From NCBI RefSeq assembly GCF_000161455.1, contig NZ_CM000745.1, forward strand, positions 4,537,486-4,593,569: DNA of 56,084 bases, written 5' to 3'. Both the position numbers and the translations under genes were made by a program. The stretch is from Bacillus pseudomycoides DSM 12442. Its GTDB lineage: Bacteria; Bacillota; Bacilli; Bacillales; Bacillaceae_G. Below, piece by piece: positions 26,341 through 34,502 of this stretch (positions are counted from its first letter, which is position 1; each line of letters opens with the position of its first letter). Under the pieces are notes generated by a model, which saw only the letters and a program-made list of their open reading frames with translations, was not told the DNA's origin and ran no database searches.

Positions 26341-26625
26341 AAAGTGCAGGCGGCTCGCTCAGAATGGGAGGGGGATGGAGCTTCTGACATAGAGGCGCCT
26401 TTTTCCTCGCAGGAAGAAGCGAATCCACCGACCATTCTTGCCGCCGGAGCTAGATATTATTTAAAAGCGTAGGTGGCTCGTTCAGCTCTGACCGGCTAAG
26501 GTTCTTTCGCACACAAGGCGCTCTTTGCCTTTTTTGCGGAAGGTTCTTAGACGCGAAGAGCTTGCCACCGAAACTAGATATTATTTTAAAGGTGCAGGCA
26601 GCCCGCCCCACTCTTCATCTATTTT
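26341..26625 (+). repeat. Tandem copies of structured repeat family A
   Basis: A first unit (26341-26457) has arms GGCGGC/GCCGCC and AGAATG/CATTCT. A second unit (26464-26580) has arms GGTGGC/GCCACC and AGCTCT/AGAGCT, with central hairpin AAGGC-GCTCTTT-GCCTT. A truncated third start follows. The units are head to tail, each ending in CTAGATATT. Paired arms change together between units. The array fills most of the 397-base gap between prfA and tdk. Confidence 0.85.
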
Positions 26626-26627
26626 CG

Positions 26628-26657
26628 AAAAAAACCCGCCCTATTGTAGCGAGTTTT
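26628..26657 (-). terminator. Intrinsic terminator of tdk
   Basis: AAAACTCGC and GCGGGTTTT on the minus strand form a stem with one A-C mismatch, followed by a T run, directly after the tdk stop. Confidence 0.8.
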
Positions 26658-26659
26658 AC

Positions 26660-27244
26660 TTATTTTTGTTTTGTAGGTACTGCATGACAATGACGACAAC
26701 GCGGCTCATATGACTCTGAAGCCCCAACTAAAATAATTGGATCATCGAATGCAGCCGGTTCTCCATCAATTAAACGTTGTGTACGGCTTGCTGGAGACCC
26801 GCATACAGAACAAACTGCTTGCAATTTTGTTACATGTTCAGCAATCGCCATCAGCTGAGGAACTTGTCCAAATGGTAGACCACGGAAATCTTGGTCTAAA
26901 CCGGCTACAATGACACGATAGCCACGATTTGCCAATATTTGCACCACTTCCACAATGTCCCCATCAAAGAATTGCACCTCATCAATTGCAATAACGTCCA
27001 TTTCTTCTGTTATATGATTAAATATATCTTTTGAAGCTGAAACAGGAACTGCTTTTACCTTTAATCCATTATGTGATACAACATCTTCTTCACTATAACG
27101 GTTATCAATACATGGTTTAAATACAATCGCATGTTGCTTTGCAAATTGTGTACGGCGCACGCGGCGGATGAGCTCTTCTGATTTTCCAGAAAACATACTT
27201 CCGCAAATCACTTCAACCCAACCGTTTTGATTTATTAAGTACAT
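26660..27244 (-). CDS. tdk: Thymidine kinase
   Basis: This salvage enzyme phosphorylates thymidine. The 194-residue type II kinase has P-loop GSMFSGKS at 15-22, the Walker B-like VIAIDEVQFFD and zinc cysteines in CSVCG and CRHCH. AAGGAGAG precedes the ATG. It lies between rpmEB and prfA, the conserved Bacillus order. Confidence 0.97.
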   Translation of the reverse strand: MYLINQNGWVEVICGSMFSGKSEELIRRVRRTQFAKQHAIVFKPCIDNRYSEEDVVSHNGLKVKAVPVSASKDIFNHITEEMDVIAIDEVQFFDGDIVEVVQILANRGYRVIVAGLDQDFRGLPFGQVPQLMAIAEHVTKLQAVCSVCGSPASRTQRLIDGEPAAFDDPIILVGASESYEPRCRHCHAVPTKQK

Positions 27245-27302
27245 GGAGCTCTCCTTTCATCTACTTTTTTATCCAAAGTAGGGTAAAGGTTTAATATTTT
27301 CG

Positions 27303-27341
27303 CAAAAAAAACAGACAAGCGAATAGATACACTTGCCTGTT
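27303..27341 (-). terminator. Intrinsic terminator of rpmEB
   Basis: AAAACAG-CAAG and CTTG-CTGTTTT pair with one mismatch around a loop. On the minus strand a run of T follows, 13 or so bases after the rpmEB stop. Confidence 0.75.
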
Positions 27342-27353
27342 TTATGTTTTTTA

Positions 27354-27599
27354 TTACTTAAGACCGTATTTCTTATTGAAGCGGTCAACACGTCCGTCTG
27401 CAGTAGCAAACTTCTGACGTCCAGTGTAGAATGGGTGAGAATCAGAACTGATCTCAACTTTTAGTAATGGATAAGTGTTTCCATCTTCCCACTCAACCGT
27501 TTCGCTAGATCCTTTAGTAGATCCGCTTAAGAATTTGAAGCCTGTGTTTGTGTCCATGAATACAACTTTCTTGTAATCCGGATGAATTCCTGCTTTCAT
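27354..27599 (-). CDS. rpmEB: Ribosomal protein L31 type B
   Basis: The 81-residue protein begins MKAGIHPDYKKVVFMD and ends FYTGRQKFATADGRVDRFNKKYGLK, typical of L31. It has no CxxC zinc motif, so it is the zinc-independent B form. AAGGAGAT precedes the ATG at 27599; the longer frame upstream lacks a ribosome site. It lies between rho and tdk. Confidence 0.96.
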   Translation of the reverse strand: MKAGIHPDYKKVVFMDTNTGFKFLSGSTKGSSETVEWEDGNTYPLLKVEISSDSHPFYTGRQKFATADGRVDRFNKKYGLK

Positions 27600-27745
27600 T
27601 CTTTTCATCTCCTTCCGCCCTGAATCATTTTCGAAACAGAGTTTTTCATCTTTAGCTGCGAATACAACTATAATGATGAAACACATATGATGAAATTATA
27701 ACAAGGCTAACTTCATTTTGCAACTACCTGTTTTTGTCTTTTATA

Positions 27746-27910
27746 AATTAAAAGCGAAAGCGGCTCGTTCAGAATGAGAGGGGGATGGAGCTTCTGACGT
27801 AGAGGCGCCTTTTGCCTCGTAGGAAGACGCGAAGCCACCGACCATTCTTGCCGCTGAAACTGGATATACCTAAAAGCGAAGACGGCTCATTTAACTCTAA
27901 CTAGCTAAAC
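27746..27910 (+). repeat. Structured repeat family A, full copy plus truncated second unit
   Basis: Outer arms AGCGGC/GCCGCT, inner arms AGAATG/CATTCT and central hairpin GAGGC-GCCTTTT-GCCTC make one full unit. It is followed head to tail by a new start AAAAGCGAAGACGGCTC that decays after about 45 bases. It accounts for the rho-rpmEB gap together with the rho terminator. Confidence 0.85.
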
Positions 27911-27927
27911 TTCTCCACAAAAAGACA

Positions 27928-27961
27928 TGAAAAAACTCGCTTAGCATAAAAATAAGCGAGT
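27928..27961 (-). terminator. Intrinsic terminator of rho
   Basis: ACTCGCTTA and TAAGCGAGT form a perfect stem. On the minus strand the stem is followed by TTTTTTC. Confidence 0.88.
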
Positions 27962-27976
27962 CATCACCGTTTCCCT

Positions 27977-29248
27977 TTACTTCGTTGTTACATATCTTTT
28001 GGAATCTGCAACAATGTTTTGTAAAAATTCTTCATTTGTTTTCATTTGACGCATCTTGCGTAAGAAACTTTCAACAAAGTCTGGTGTATCACGCATTGTT
28101 TTGCGAATGCCCCATAGCTTGTCTAAATGTTCTTTCGGAATTAATAGATCTTCTTTACGCGTACCAGAACGGCGAATATCAATCGCTGGGAAGATACGAC
28201 GCTCAGCTAACGAGCGATCCAAATGAAGTTCCATATTACCTGTTCCTTTAAACTCCTCGTAAATAACATCATCCATACGAGACCCTGTATCAACAAGTGC
28301 TGTTGCTAAAATCGTTAAGCTACCGCCCTCTTCAATGTTACGAGCTGCCCCGAAAAATCGTTTTGGTCTATGGAACGCAGCTGGGTCAATACCACCCGAT
28401 AATGTACGTCCACTTGGTGGAATAACAAGGTTGTAAGCACGTGCTAAACGGGTAATACTATCCATTAAAATGATAACGTCTTTTTTATGTTCTACAAGAC
28501 GCATCGCACGTTCTAATACAAGCTCAGCCACCTTAATGTGGTTTTCCGGTACTTCATCGAACGTAGAACTTACAACATCACCTTTAACAGAACGTTCAAT
28601 ATCCGTTACTTCCTCTGGACGTTCGTCAATTAAAAGTACGATTAATTCTGCTTCTGGATGATTTGTTGTGACACTATGAGCAATTTCTTTTAATAGTATC
28701 GTTTTACCAGCCTTTGGAGGCGCGACAATTAAACCACGTTGTCCAAATCCAACTGGTGCAATTAAATCCATGATGCGTGTTGATAGTTTCTTCGGCTCCG
28801 TCTCCAATTTCATTTGACGATTTGGATATAACGGTGTTAATGCAGGGAAATGCACACGCTCTTTTGCTGATTCTGGATCATCACCATTTACTGCTTCGAC
28901 TTGCAGCAATCCAAAATAGCGTTCGTTTTCTTTCGGCGGGCGTACTTTACCAGAAACCTTATCTCCATTACGCAAATCAAAACGACGAATTTGCGAAGCT
29001 GAAATATAAATATCTTCTGAGCTTGGAGAATAGTTGATTGGACGTAGGAACCCAAATCCTTCTGATTGAATAATTTCGAGTACACCTTCCATGAAGAAGA
29101 AACCTTCTTTTTCTGCACGAGCTTTTAATATAGCAAAAATTAACTCTTTCTTTGTTAATTTGCTGTAATACGAAATCTTAAATTCTTTCGCATGCTCGTA
29201 TAACTCTTTTAATTTCATGTTTTCTAATGCTGCAATTGACAAATTCAT
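27977..29248 (-). CDS. rho: Transcription termination factor Rho
   Basis: Rho is the hexameric RNA helicase that ends transcription. The 423-residue protein has the N-terminal RNA-binding fold with GFGFLRP, Walker A PPKAGKT and Walker B VIILMDSITRLARAYN, and the Q-loop and R-loop regions. Its place between glpX and rpmEB is the standard Bacillus order. Confidence 0.98.
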   Translation of the reverse strand: MNLSIAALENMKLKELYEHAKEFKISYYSKLTKKELIFAILKARAEKEGFFFMEGVLEIIQSEGFGFLRPINYSPSSEDIYISASQIRRFDLRNGDKVSGKVRPPKENERYFGLLQVEAVNGDDPESAKERVHFPALTPLYPNRQMKLETEPKKLSTRIMDLIAPVGFGQRGLIVAPPKAGKTILLKEIAHSVTTNHPEAELIVLLIDERPEEVTDIERSVKGDVVSSTFDEVPENHIKVAELVLERAMRLVEHKKDVIILMDSITRLARAYNLVIPPSGRTLSGGIDPAAFHRPKRFFGAARNIEEGGSLTILATALVDTGSRMDDVIYEEFKGTGNMELHLDRSLAERRIFPAIDIRRSGTRKEDLLIPKEHLDKLWGIRKTMRDTPDFVESFLRKMRQMKTNEEFLQNIVADSKRYVTTK

Positions 29249-29403
29249 TCAGACACCACACTTTGACATTATTCTCTTTTCACATGGGTAAAGGGAAAAT
29301 ATACGGAAGGCAAATACATAATAATGAAAGGCAATAAGTTCAAGTAGGGTAATATTCACTATTGTAACCCTTTTATCCAGTTTTAATCAATACGTTGTAA
29401 CAC

Positions 29404-29446
29404 AAATAAAAGAAGCGAAGACAAGAAAATTTGTCTCCGCTTTTTA
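29404..29446 (-). terminator. Intrinsic terminator of glpX
   Basis: AAGCG-A-AGACAA and TTGTCT-C-CGCTT pair around GAAAAT. On the minus strand the tail is TCTTTTATTTG. It lies about 20 bases past the glpX stop. Confidence 0.8.
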
Positions 29447-29465
29447 TATTGCTTCTGTTTTCTCT

Positions 29466-30431
29466 TTATTTAATTACTAAATTTGGTTTTTTATTTAAGC
29501 TATGGCGTCCGTCAACGAAACGAACTGTTCCGGATTTTGCACGCATAACAAGGGATTCTGTTGTACCAACACTGCCTTTAAATTGAACACCACGTAGTAA
29601 TTCACCATCTGTTACGCCTGTTGCTGCAAAGATTGCGTCGTCACCTTTCACTAAGTCTTCCATACGAAGGATACGATTTATATCTTCAATACCCATTTTT
29701 TTACAACGAGCTAATTCTGCTTCATTTTGAGGAAGAAGCTTCCCGTGAATTTCCCCGCCCAAACATTTTAATGCAACTGCTGCAAGAACGCCTTCAGGTG
29801 CACCACCAGAACCGAATAAAATATCAACACCTGTACGATCAAATGCTGTATTAATTGCTCCAGCTACATCGCCATCATTAATCAATTTAATACGAGCGCC
29901 AGCTTTGCGAATTTCTTCAATAATCGCTTGGTGACGCGGGCGGTTTAGAACTGTTGCTACAACATCTTCAATATCTTTATTTTTCGCTTTTGCAACAGCG
30001 CGTAAGTTATCAATAATAGGTGCGTCAATATCAACTGCACCAACTGCTTCTGGTCCAACTGCAATTTTATCCATGTACATGTCAGGAGCATGTAACAAAT
30101 TACCGTGATCCGCAATCGCAATAACAGCAAGTGCATTCCAGCCTCCAGCTGCTACGATATTCGTTCCTTCTAACGGATCAACTGCAACATCGACGCGCGG
30201 TCCGTATCCTGTACCTAATTTTTCCCCGATGTATAACATTGGCGCTTCATCCATTTCCCCTTCACCAATTACAACTGTACCTTTCATCGGAATTGTATCG
30301 AACACATCGCGCATTGCTGATGTTGCTGCACCGTCTGCTTCATCTTTTTTTCCGCGTCCCATCCAACGCGCTGATGATAATGCTGCAGCCTCTGTTACAC
30401 GTACTAACTCCATAGATAAACTTCTTTCCAC
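29466..30431 (-). CDS. glpX: Fructose-1,6-bisphosphatase class II
   Basis: This gluconeogenic enzyme hydrolyses fructose 1,6-bisphosphate to fructose 6-phosphate. The 321-residue protein has the metal-binding IGEGEMDEAPMLYIGE, DPLEGTN and NDGDVAGAI motifs. It lies in the conserved run fbaA-murA-glpX-rho. With fbaA close by, it makes the last two steps toward hexose phosphate. Confidence 0.96.
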   Translation of the reverse strand: MERSLSMELVRVTEAAALSSARWMGRGKKDEADGAATSAMRDVFDTIPMKGTVVIGEGEMDEAPMLYIGEKLGTGYGPRVDVAVDPLEGTNIVAAGGWNALAVIAIADHGNLLHAPDMYMDKIAVGPEAVGAVDIDAPIIDNLRAVAKAKNKDIEDVVATVLNRPRHQAIIEEIRKAGARIKLINDGDVAGAINTAFDRTGVDILFGSGGAPEGVLAAVALKCLGGEIHGKLLPQNEAELARCKKMGIEDINRILRMEDLVKGDDAIFAATGVTDGELLRGVQFKGSVGTTESLVMRAKSGTVRFVDGRHSLNKKPNLVIK

Positions 30432-30619
30432 AATAATCCCTCTCCTTTAAGTCTTAATATTTATGCCGTATTTTGTGAACCGGTTCCTTCTATAAATTGT
30501 AGCTTCCGTCAGCAGTAATTCTTCGTCCCCCATTAACGGAAGCACCACCACTTCATCTTCATTTTGCAATAATAAGCAAAACTCCATATCAAGAGTACAT
30601 TGCCAACAATCTTTGCAAA

Positions 30620-31909
30620 TTATGCATTTTTCATTTCTTCAATCTCTTGCCGCGTCATTTGTTCTCGCCAAATGTTCGCACCAAGACCTTTAAGCTTGTC
30701 TACTATATTTTCATAACCTCGGTCAATATGTTCAAGCCCTGTCACTTCTGTAATCCCTTCAGCCATTAATCCTGCAATTACAAGTGCAGCACCCGCTCGT
30801 AAATCGCTCGCTTTTACCTTTGCTCCTTGCAAAGCAACAGGTCCTGTCACAATAGCAGAACGGCCTTCTACCTTAATTTGTGCATTCATCCGGCGCAATT
30901 CATCAATATGTTTAAAACGAGCACCGTAAATCGTATCCGTTACAACTCCCGTTCCATGCGCCTTTGTTAAAAGAGTTGTAAAAGGTTGCTGTAAATCTGT
31001 CGGAAATCCTGGATACACAAGTGTTTTTATATCAACAATCTTTAACTTACGATCCCCATTTACCTTAATTTGATCATCGTTCGTCTCAACTTGTACACCA
31101 GCTTCTCGTAATTTTGCAGTGATTGACTCTAAATGTTGCGGGATTACATTATCAACTGTTATTTCTCCACCAGACGCCGCTCCTAAAATCATGTACGTAC
31201 CCGCTTCAATTCGGTCTGGAATAATAGAATGGTGACAACCGTGCAGAGAATTCACACCATCAATACGAATCACATCTGTACCAGCACCTTTAATTCGTGC
31301 CCCCATACTTGTTAGTAATGTTGCTACATCAATAATTTCTGGTTCTTTCGCAGCGTTTTCAATCACCGTTCTACCTTTTGCACGCACAGCTGCTAGCATA
31401 ATGTTAATCGTTGCTCCTACACTAACAACATCTAAATAAATACGAGCTCCTCGTAATTCATCCGCTCTTAAATAGATTGCACCTTGCTCATTTGTCACAT
31501 GTGCACCTAATGCTTCAAATCCTTTAATGTGCTGATCAATTGGTCTTGGCCCTAAGTGACATCCACCAGGAAGCCCAATTACAGCTTTGTTAAAGCGGCC
31601 AAGCATAGCGCCCATCAAGTAATAAGAAGCACGTAATTTTTTTACCTTCCCGTTCGGCAAGGGCATAGCAACCATTTTGGAAGGATCAACCGTCATCTCT
31701 TCCTCCTGATTGTACGTTACAACTCCTCCAATTTCCTCTAATAGGTCTCCTAACATCTTCACATCTGAAATATTAGGTACACCACCGATGGTCACTGGAG
31801 TATCAGCTAAAATGGTCGCTGGAATTAGAGCAACAGCACTGTTCTTTGCACCGCTCACGCGAATTGATCCGTTTAAAGGTCTTCCACCTTCAATCAGCAA
31901 CTTTTCCAT
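30620..31909 (-). CDS. murAB: UDP-N-acetylglucosamine 1-carboxyvinyltransferase (second MurA, MurAB/MurZ type)
   Basis: MurA transfers enolpyruvate to UDP-GlcNAc, the first committed peptidoglycan step, and is the target of fosfomycin. The 429-residue protein has the two-fold EPSP-like fold, SGAKNSAVALIP near the start and the active-site Cys117 in GGCHLGPRPIDQH. I start at the ATG of MEKLLIEGG behind AGGGAG; the frame upstream to 31957 has no ribosome site. B. subtilis has a transaldolase gene between fbaA and this gene, which is missing here. Confidence 0.96.
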   Translation of the reverse strand: MEKLLIEGGRPLNGSIRVSGAKNSAVALIPATILADTPVTIGGVPNISDVKMLGDLLEEIGGVVTYNQEEEMTVDPSKMVAMPLPNGKVKKLRASYYLMGAMLGRFNKAVIGLPGGCHLGPRPIDQHIKGFEALGAHVTNEQGAIYLRADELRGARIYLDVVSVGATINIMLAAVRAKGRTVIENAAKEPEIIDVATLLTSMGARIKGAGTDVIRIDGVNSLHGCHHSIIPDRIEAGTYMILGAASGGEITVDNVIPQHLESITAKLREAGVQVETNDDQIKVNGDRKLKIVDIKTLVYPGFPTDLQQPFTTLLTKAHGTGVVTDTIYGARFKHIDELRRMNAQIKVEGRSAIVTGPVALQGAKVKASDLRAGAALVIAGLMAEGITEVTGLEHIDRGYENIVDKLKGLGANIWREQMTRQEIEEMKNA

Positions 31910-32297
31910 GTTGAGCTCCCTTCTTATGAATGTATTTATTTTCCTTAAGAATCTCATTTGTTCAGCATACTATCAAGAAAAACAAAAGAGCCAATCATTT
32001 TTGACTTTTCCCTTTCCTCAACTTAACAAGCGGTAAGCCCTCACCTTAAAATAGGTAGGCTTTAGGCGAGTAGATGAAGACTAACTGCCCGTCAAGCTAT
32101 ACTCGTCAATTCATCTTAGATACATGATAACGTTTATTAATAGAATCATTCACACCATTTTCCATTTTCACATTTCCTTACAGTTCATGTGAATAAATTG
32201 GCAATTCATTTAATCTTAAGACTTGTTCACGCTTTCATTATACAACGAAAGGAAACCGTCTAAAAGACTAGACGGTTTCCAAAACGGAATTTTATTC
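31910..32297. other. 388-base gap between fbaA and murAB without a gene
   Basis: The gap holds the fbaA terminator at its right end and a weak hairpin, TAAGCCCTCACCT against AGGT-A-GGCTTTA, at about 32035-32060. TAACTGCCCGT at about 32084 also occurs inverted in the bcr1-like element at 47386, so part of this may be repeat-derived. I see no open frame that looks like a gene in the place of the B. subtilis tal (ywjH). Confidence 0.5.
32245..32280 (-). terminator. Intrinsic terminator of fbaA
   Basis: GGAAACCGTCTA and TAGACGGTTTCC form a perfect 12-base stem around AAAGAC. On the minus strand the stem is followed by TTTC. Confidence 0.8.
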
Positions 32298-33155
32298 TTA
32301 CGCTTTACCGTTAGAACCGAATTCACGAATTTTACCAATAACAGTTGCTTTGATAGCTTCGCGGCCAGGTCCGATAAATTTACGAGGATCGTAAACTTCT
32401 TGATCTTTGTTTAATACTTCACGAACAGCTTTTGTAAACTCGATTTGGTTCTCAGTGTTTACGTTGATTTTTGAAGTACCTAAAGAAATAGCTTTTACGA
32501 TATCAGCAGTTGGGATACCAGTACCACCGTGAAGTACTAAAGGTACACCAGTGAAGTCGCGAACTTGTTCCATTTCTTTAAATCCTAAGTTAGGCTCACC
32601 TTTGTAAGGGCCGTGTACAGAACCTAAAGCTGGAGCTAGGCAATCGATACCTGTTGCTTCAACAAGGTGTTTACACTCTTCAGGATTAGCATAGATAACG
32701 CCTTCAGCGATTACATCGTCTTCTTGTCCGCCAACTGTACCAAGCTCAGCTTCTACAGATACGTTACGAGCGTGTGCGTATTCTACTACTTTTTTAGTAG
32801 TTTCAACGTTTTCTTCGAATGGGTGGTGAGAAGCGTCGATCATTACAGATGTGAAACCTGCATCGATTGCTTCTTTACATTTTTCGAAGCTTGAACCATG
32901 GTCAAGGTGAATCGCTACAGGAACAGTGATGTTCATTTCTTCGATTAAAGCTTTAACCATAGCTACAACTGTTTTGAAACCAGTCATATGACGAGCTGCA
33001 CCCTCAGATACACCTAAGATTACAGGAGATTTTTCTTCTTCCGCAGCAGCTAAGATAGCTTGAGTCCACTCTAAGTTGTTCATGTTGAATTGACCAACTG
33101 CGTATTTTCCTTCTAGTGCTTTGTTTAGCATTTCTTTCATGGAAACTAAAGGCAT
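32298..33155 (-). CDS. fbaA: Fructose-bisphosphate aldolase class II
   Basis: This zinc aldolase serves glycolysis and gluconeogenesis. The 285-residue protein has the zinc-site signature PVAIHLDHGSSFEKC, the second DASHHPFEENVE region, and phosphate-binding LVLHGGTGIP and NVNTENQ. A good AGGAGG site precedes the ATG. It is followed by murAB and preceded by spo0F. Confidence 0.97.
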   Translation of the reverse strand: MPLVSMKEMLNKALEGKYAVGQFNMNNLEWTQAILAAAEEEKSPVILGVSEGAARHMTGFKTVVAMVKALIEEMNITVPVAIHLDHGSSFEKCKEAIDAGFTSVMIDASHHPFEENVETTKKVVEYAHARNVSVEAELGTVGGQEDDVIAEGVIYANPEECKHLVEATGIDCLAPALGSVHGPYKGEPNLGFKEMEQVRDFTGVPLVLHGGTGIPTADIVKAISLGTSKINVNTENQIEFTKAVREVLNKDQEVYDPRKFIGPGREAIKATVIGKIREFGSNGKA

Positions 33156-33365
33156 GATGAATCCTCCTAAAAAACGTTTTTTGTATCCGATAAGTTCTTA
33201 TCGCTGGTAGTATGACCAGAATAAGGTAAAATATGTATATCTACATACCGGACTTTTTTCTACACTCAATAGGATAACAACTTGTACTCAAAAACTCAAC
33301 TGTATTCACCTGCTCATCAGTCCATGTAAACGCTTTTTTTCATATTTTTTATAAAAAATTCATTT

Positions 33366-33734
33366 TTAAGCCTCTACAGCGATTTCATTTCGTACTGCTT
33401 GGCGAATTTCATCAATATCAAACGGCTTAGCAAAGTGCATTAAAGCTCCTAAATCTTTCGCTTCTTGGATCATATCCAACTCCCCATAAGCAGTCATTAA
33501 AATAACTTTAATATCTTCGTTAATTTCTTTCACATGTTTTAAAATCTCTATACCATCCATACCTGGAATTTTCATATCTAGAATAACTAAATCTGGATTA
33601 TCCTTTTTCACAATATCTAAAGCTTGAAATCCATTTGCTGCTTGGAACGTTTGATAACCTTCTTTTTGGAACACTTCATGCAATAACACACGAATGCCGT
33701 ATTGATCATCAACGATTAAAATTTTCCCTTCCAT
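33366..33734 (-). CDS. spo0F: Sporulation phosphorelay response regulator Spo0F
   Basis: Spo0F receives phosphate from sporulation kinases and hands it to Spo0B. The 122-residue single receiver domain has the acidic pair DD at 9-10, the phospho-Asp at 53 in ILDMKIPGMDG, Thr81 and Lys103 in HFAKPFDIDEI. There is no output domain, as expected. I start at ATG MEGKILIV after AAAGG. Confidence 0.97.
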   Translation of the reverse strand: MEGKILIVDDQYGIRVLLHEVFQKEGYQTFQAANGFQALDIVKKDNPDLVILDMKIPGMDGIEILKHVKEINEDIKVILMTAYGELDMIQEAKDLGALMHFAKPFDIDEIRQAVRNEIAVEA

Positions 33735-33939
33735 AGTCCCCAACCTTTCTGTGTAAATACAAGATTAAAAGCTTCTTATATCTTATTCGATTTATTTTCG
33801 CTATTCTTTACCAAATTCCTTCCCATTTCTTTCTTATTTTACCGCCTACTATTTTGTTATGCTACCTCTATTACTTCGCCTTTCTAAAAAAATAAGCTAT
33901 AATGAAAGCCGCCTTAATACAATCGAAAGGAGCAATACA

Positions 33940-34467
33940 ATGTTAAAAATTTTTTCTACTCAGCTAAGCGGCTATTTCACAAAGATTTCTCAAAAAGAAG
34001 AGATGAATATAGAAGATAGTGCCCGTCTACTTGCGCAAGCGTTAGTTGGTGATGGCATCGTTTATTTACACGGTACAAACGAAATGGACGGCGTTGTTTC
34101 GGAAGCATTACACGGCGCAGAGCCGCTAAAACATGCAAAGCGCTTAATCGAAAATGGTACAAAAGCAGAAGTGACATCGGCAGACCGCGTACTTCTTATC
34201 AGTCGTTTTTCAACAGATGAAAATATTATTTCATTAGCGAAGCAGCTACAAGAAGAAGGACACTCCATTGTTGGTATTTCAGCCATCCAAAATGGCGAAG
34301 TCTCACTAGAACAATTCACAGATGTACATATTGATACAAAATTGCTAAAAGGTTTAATCCCGAATGATGAAGGCAACCGTTATGGGTTCCCAAGTTTAAT
34401 CTTATCCCTATTTGCTTATCACGGATTAAAATTTACAATTGATGAAATGATAAACGAATATGAGTAA
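33940..34467 (+). CDS. ywjG: DUF2529 family protein (YwjG-like)
   Basis: The 175-residue protein starts at an ATG behind GAAAGGAG and has a sugar-isomerase-like Rossmann arrangement (DGIVYLHGTNEMDGVVSEAL, ADRVLLISRFSTDENIISLAKQLQEEGHSIVGISA). The function is unknown. It is the only plus-strand gene between spo0F and pyrG, the position of B. subtilis ywjG. It shares a bidirectional terminator with pyrG. Confidence 0.85.
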   Translation: MLKIFSTQLSGYFTKISQKEEMNIEDSARLLAQALVGDGIVYLHGTNEMDGVVSEALHGAEPLKHAKRLIENGTKAEVTSADRVLLISRFSTDENIISLAKQLQEEGHSIVGISAIQNGEVSLEQFTDVHIDTKLLKGLIPNDEGNRYGFPSLILSLFAYHGLKFTIDEMINEYE

Positions 34468-34470
34468 AAG

Positions 34471-34501
34471 AAAAAGGCGTCCAAATTTGGACGCCTTTTT
34501 T
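34471..34501. terminator. Bidirectional terminator between ywjG and pyrG
   Basis: AAAAAGGCGTCC and GGACGCCTTTTT form a perfect 12-base stem around AAATTT, with A and T runs serving both convergent genes. Confidence 0.92.
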
Positions 34502-34502
34502 A

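Noticed and set aside
26341..27910. Possible CRISPR array
   Set aside because: The units are long, diverged, joined without unique spacers and found at several distant sites; no cas genes are present.
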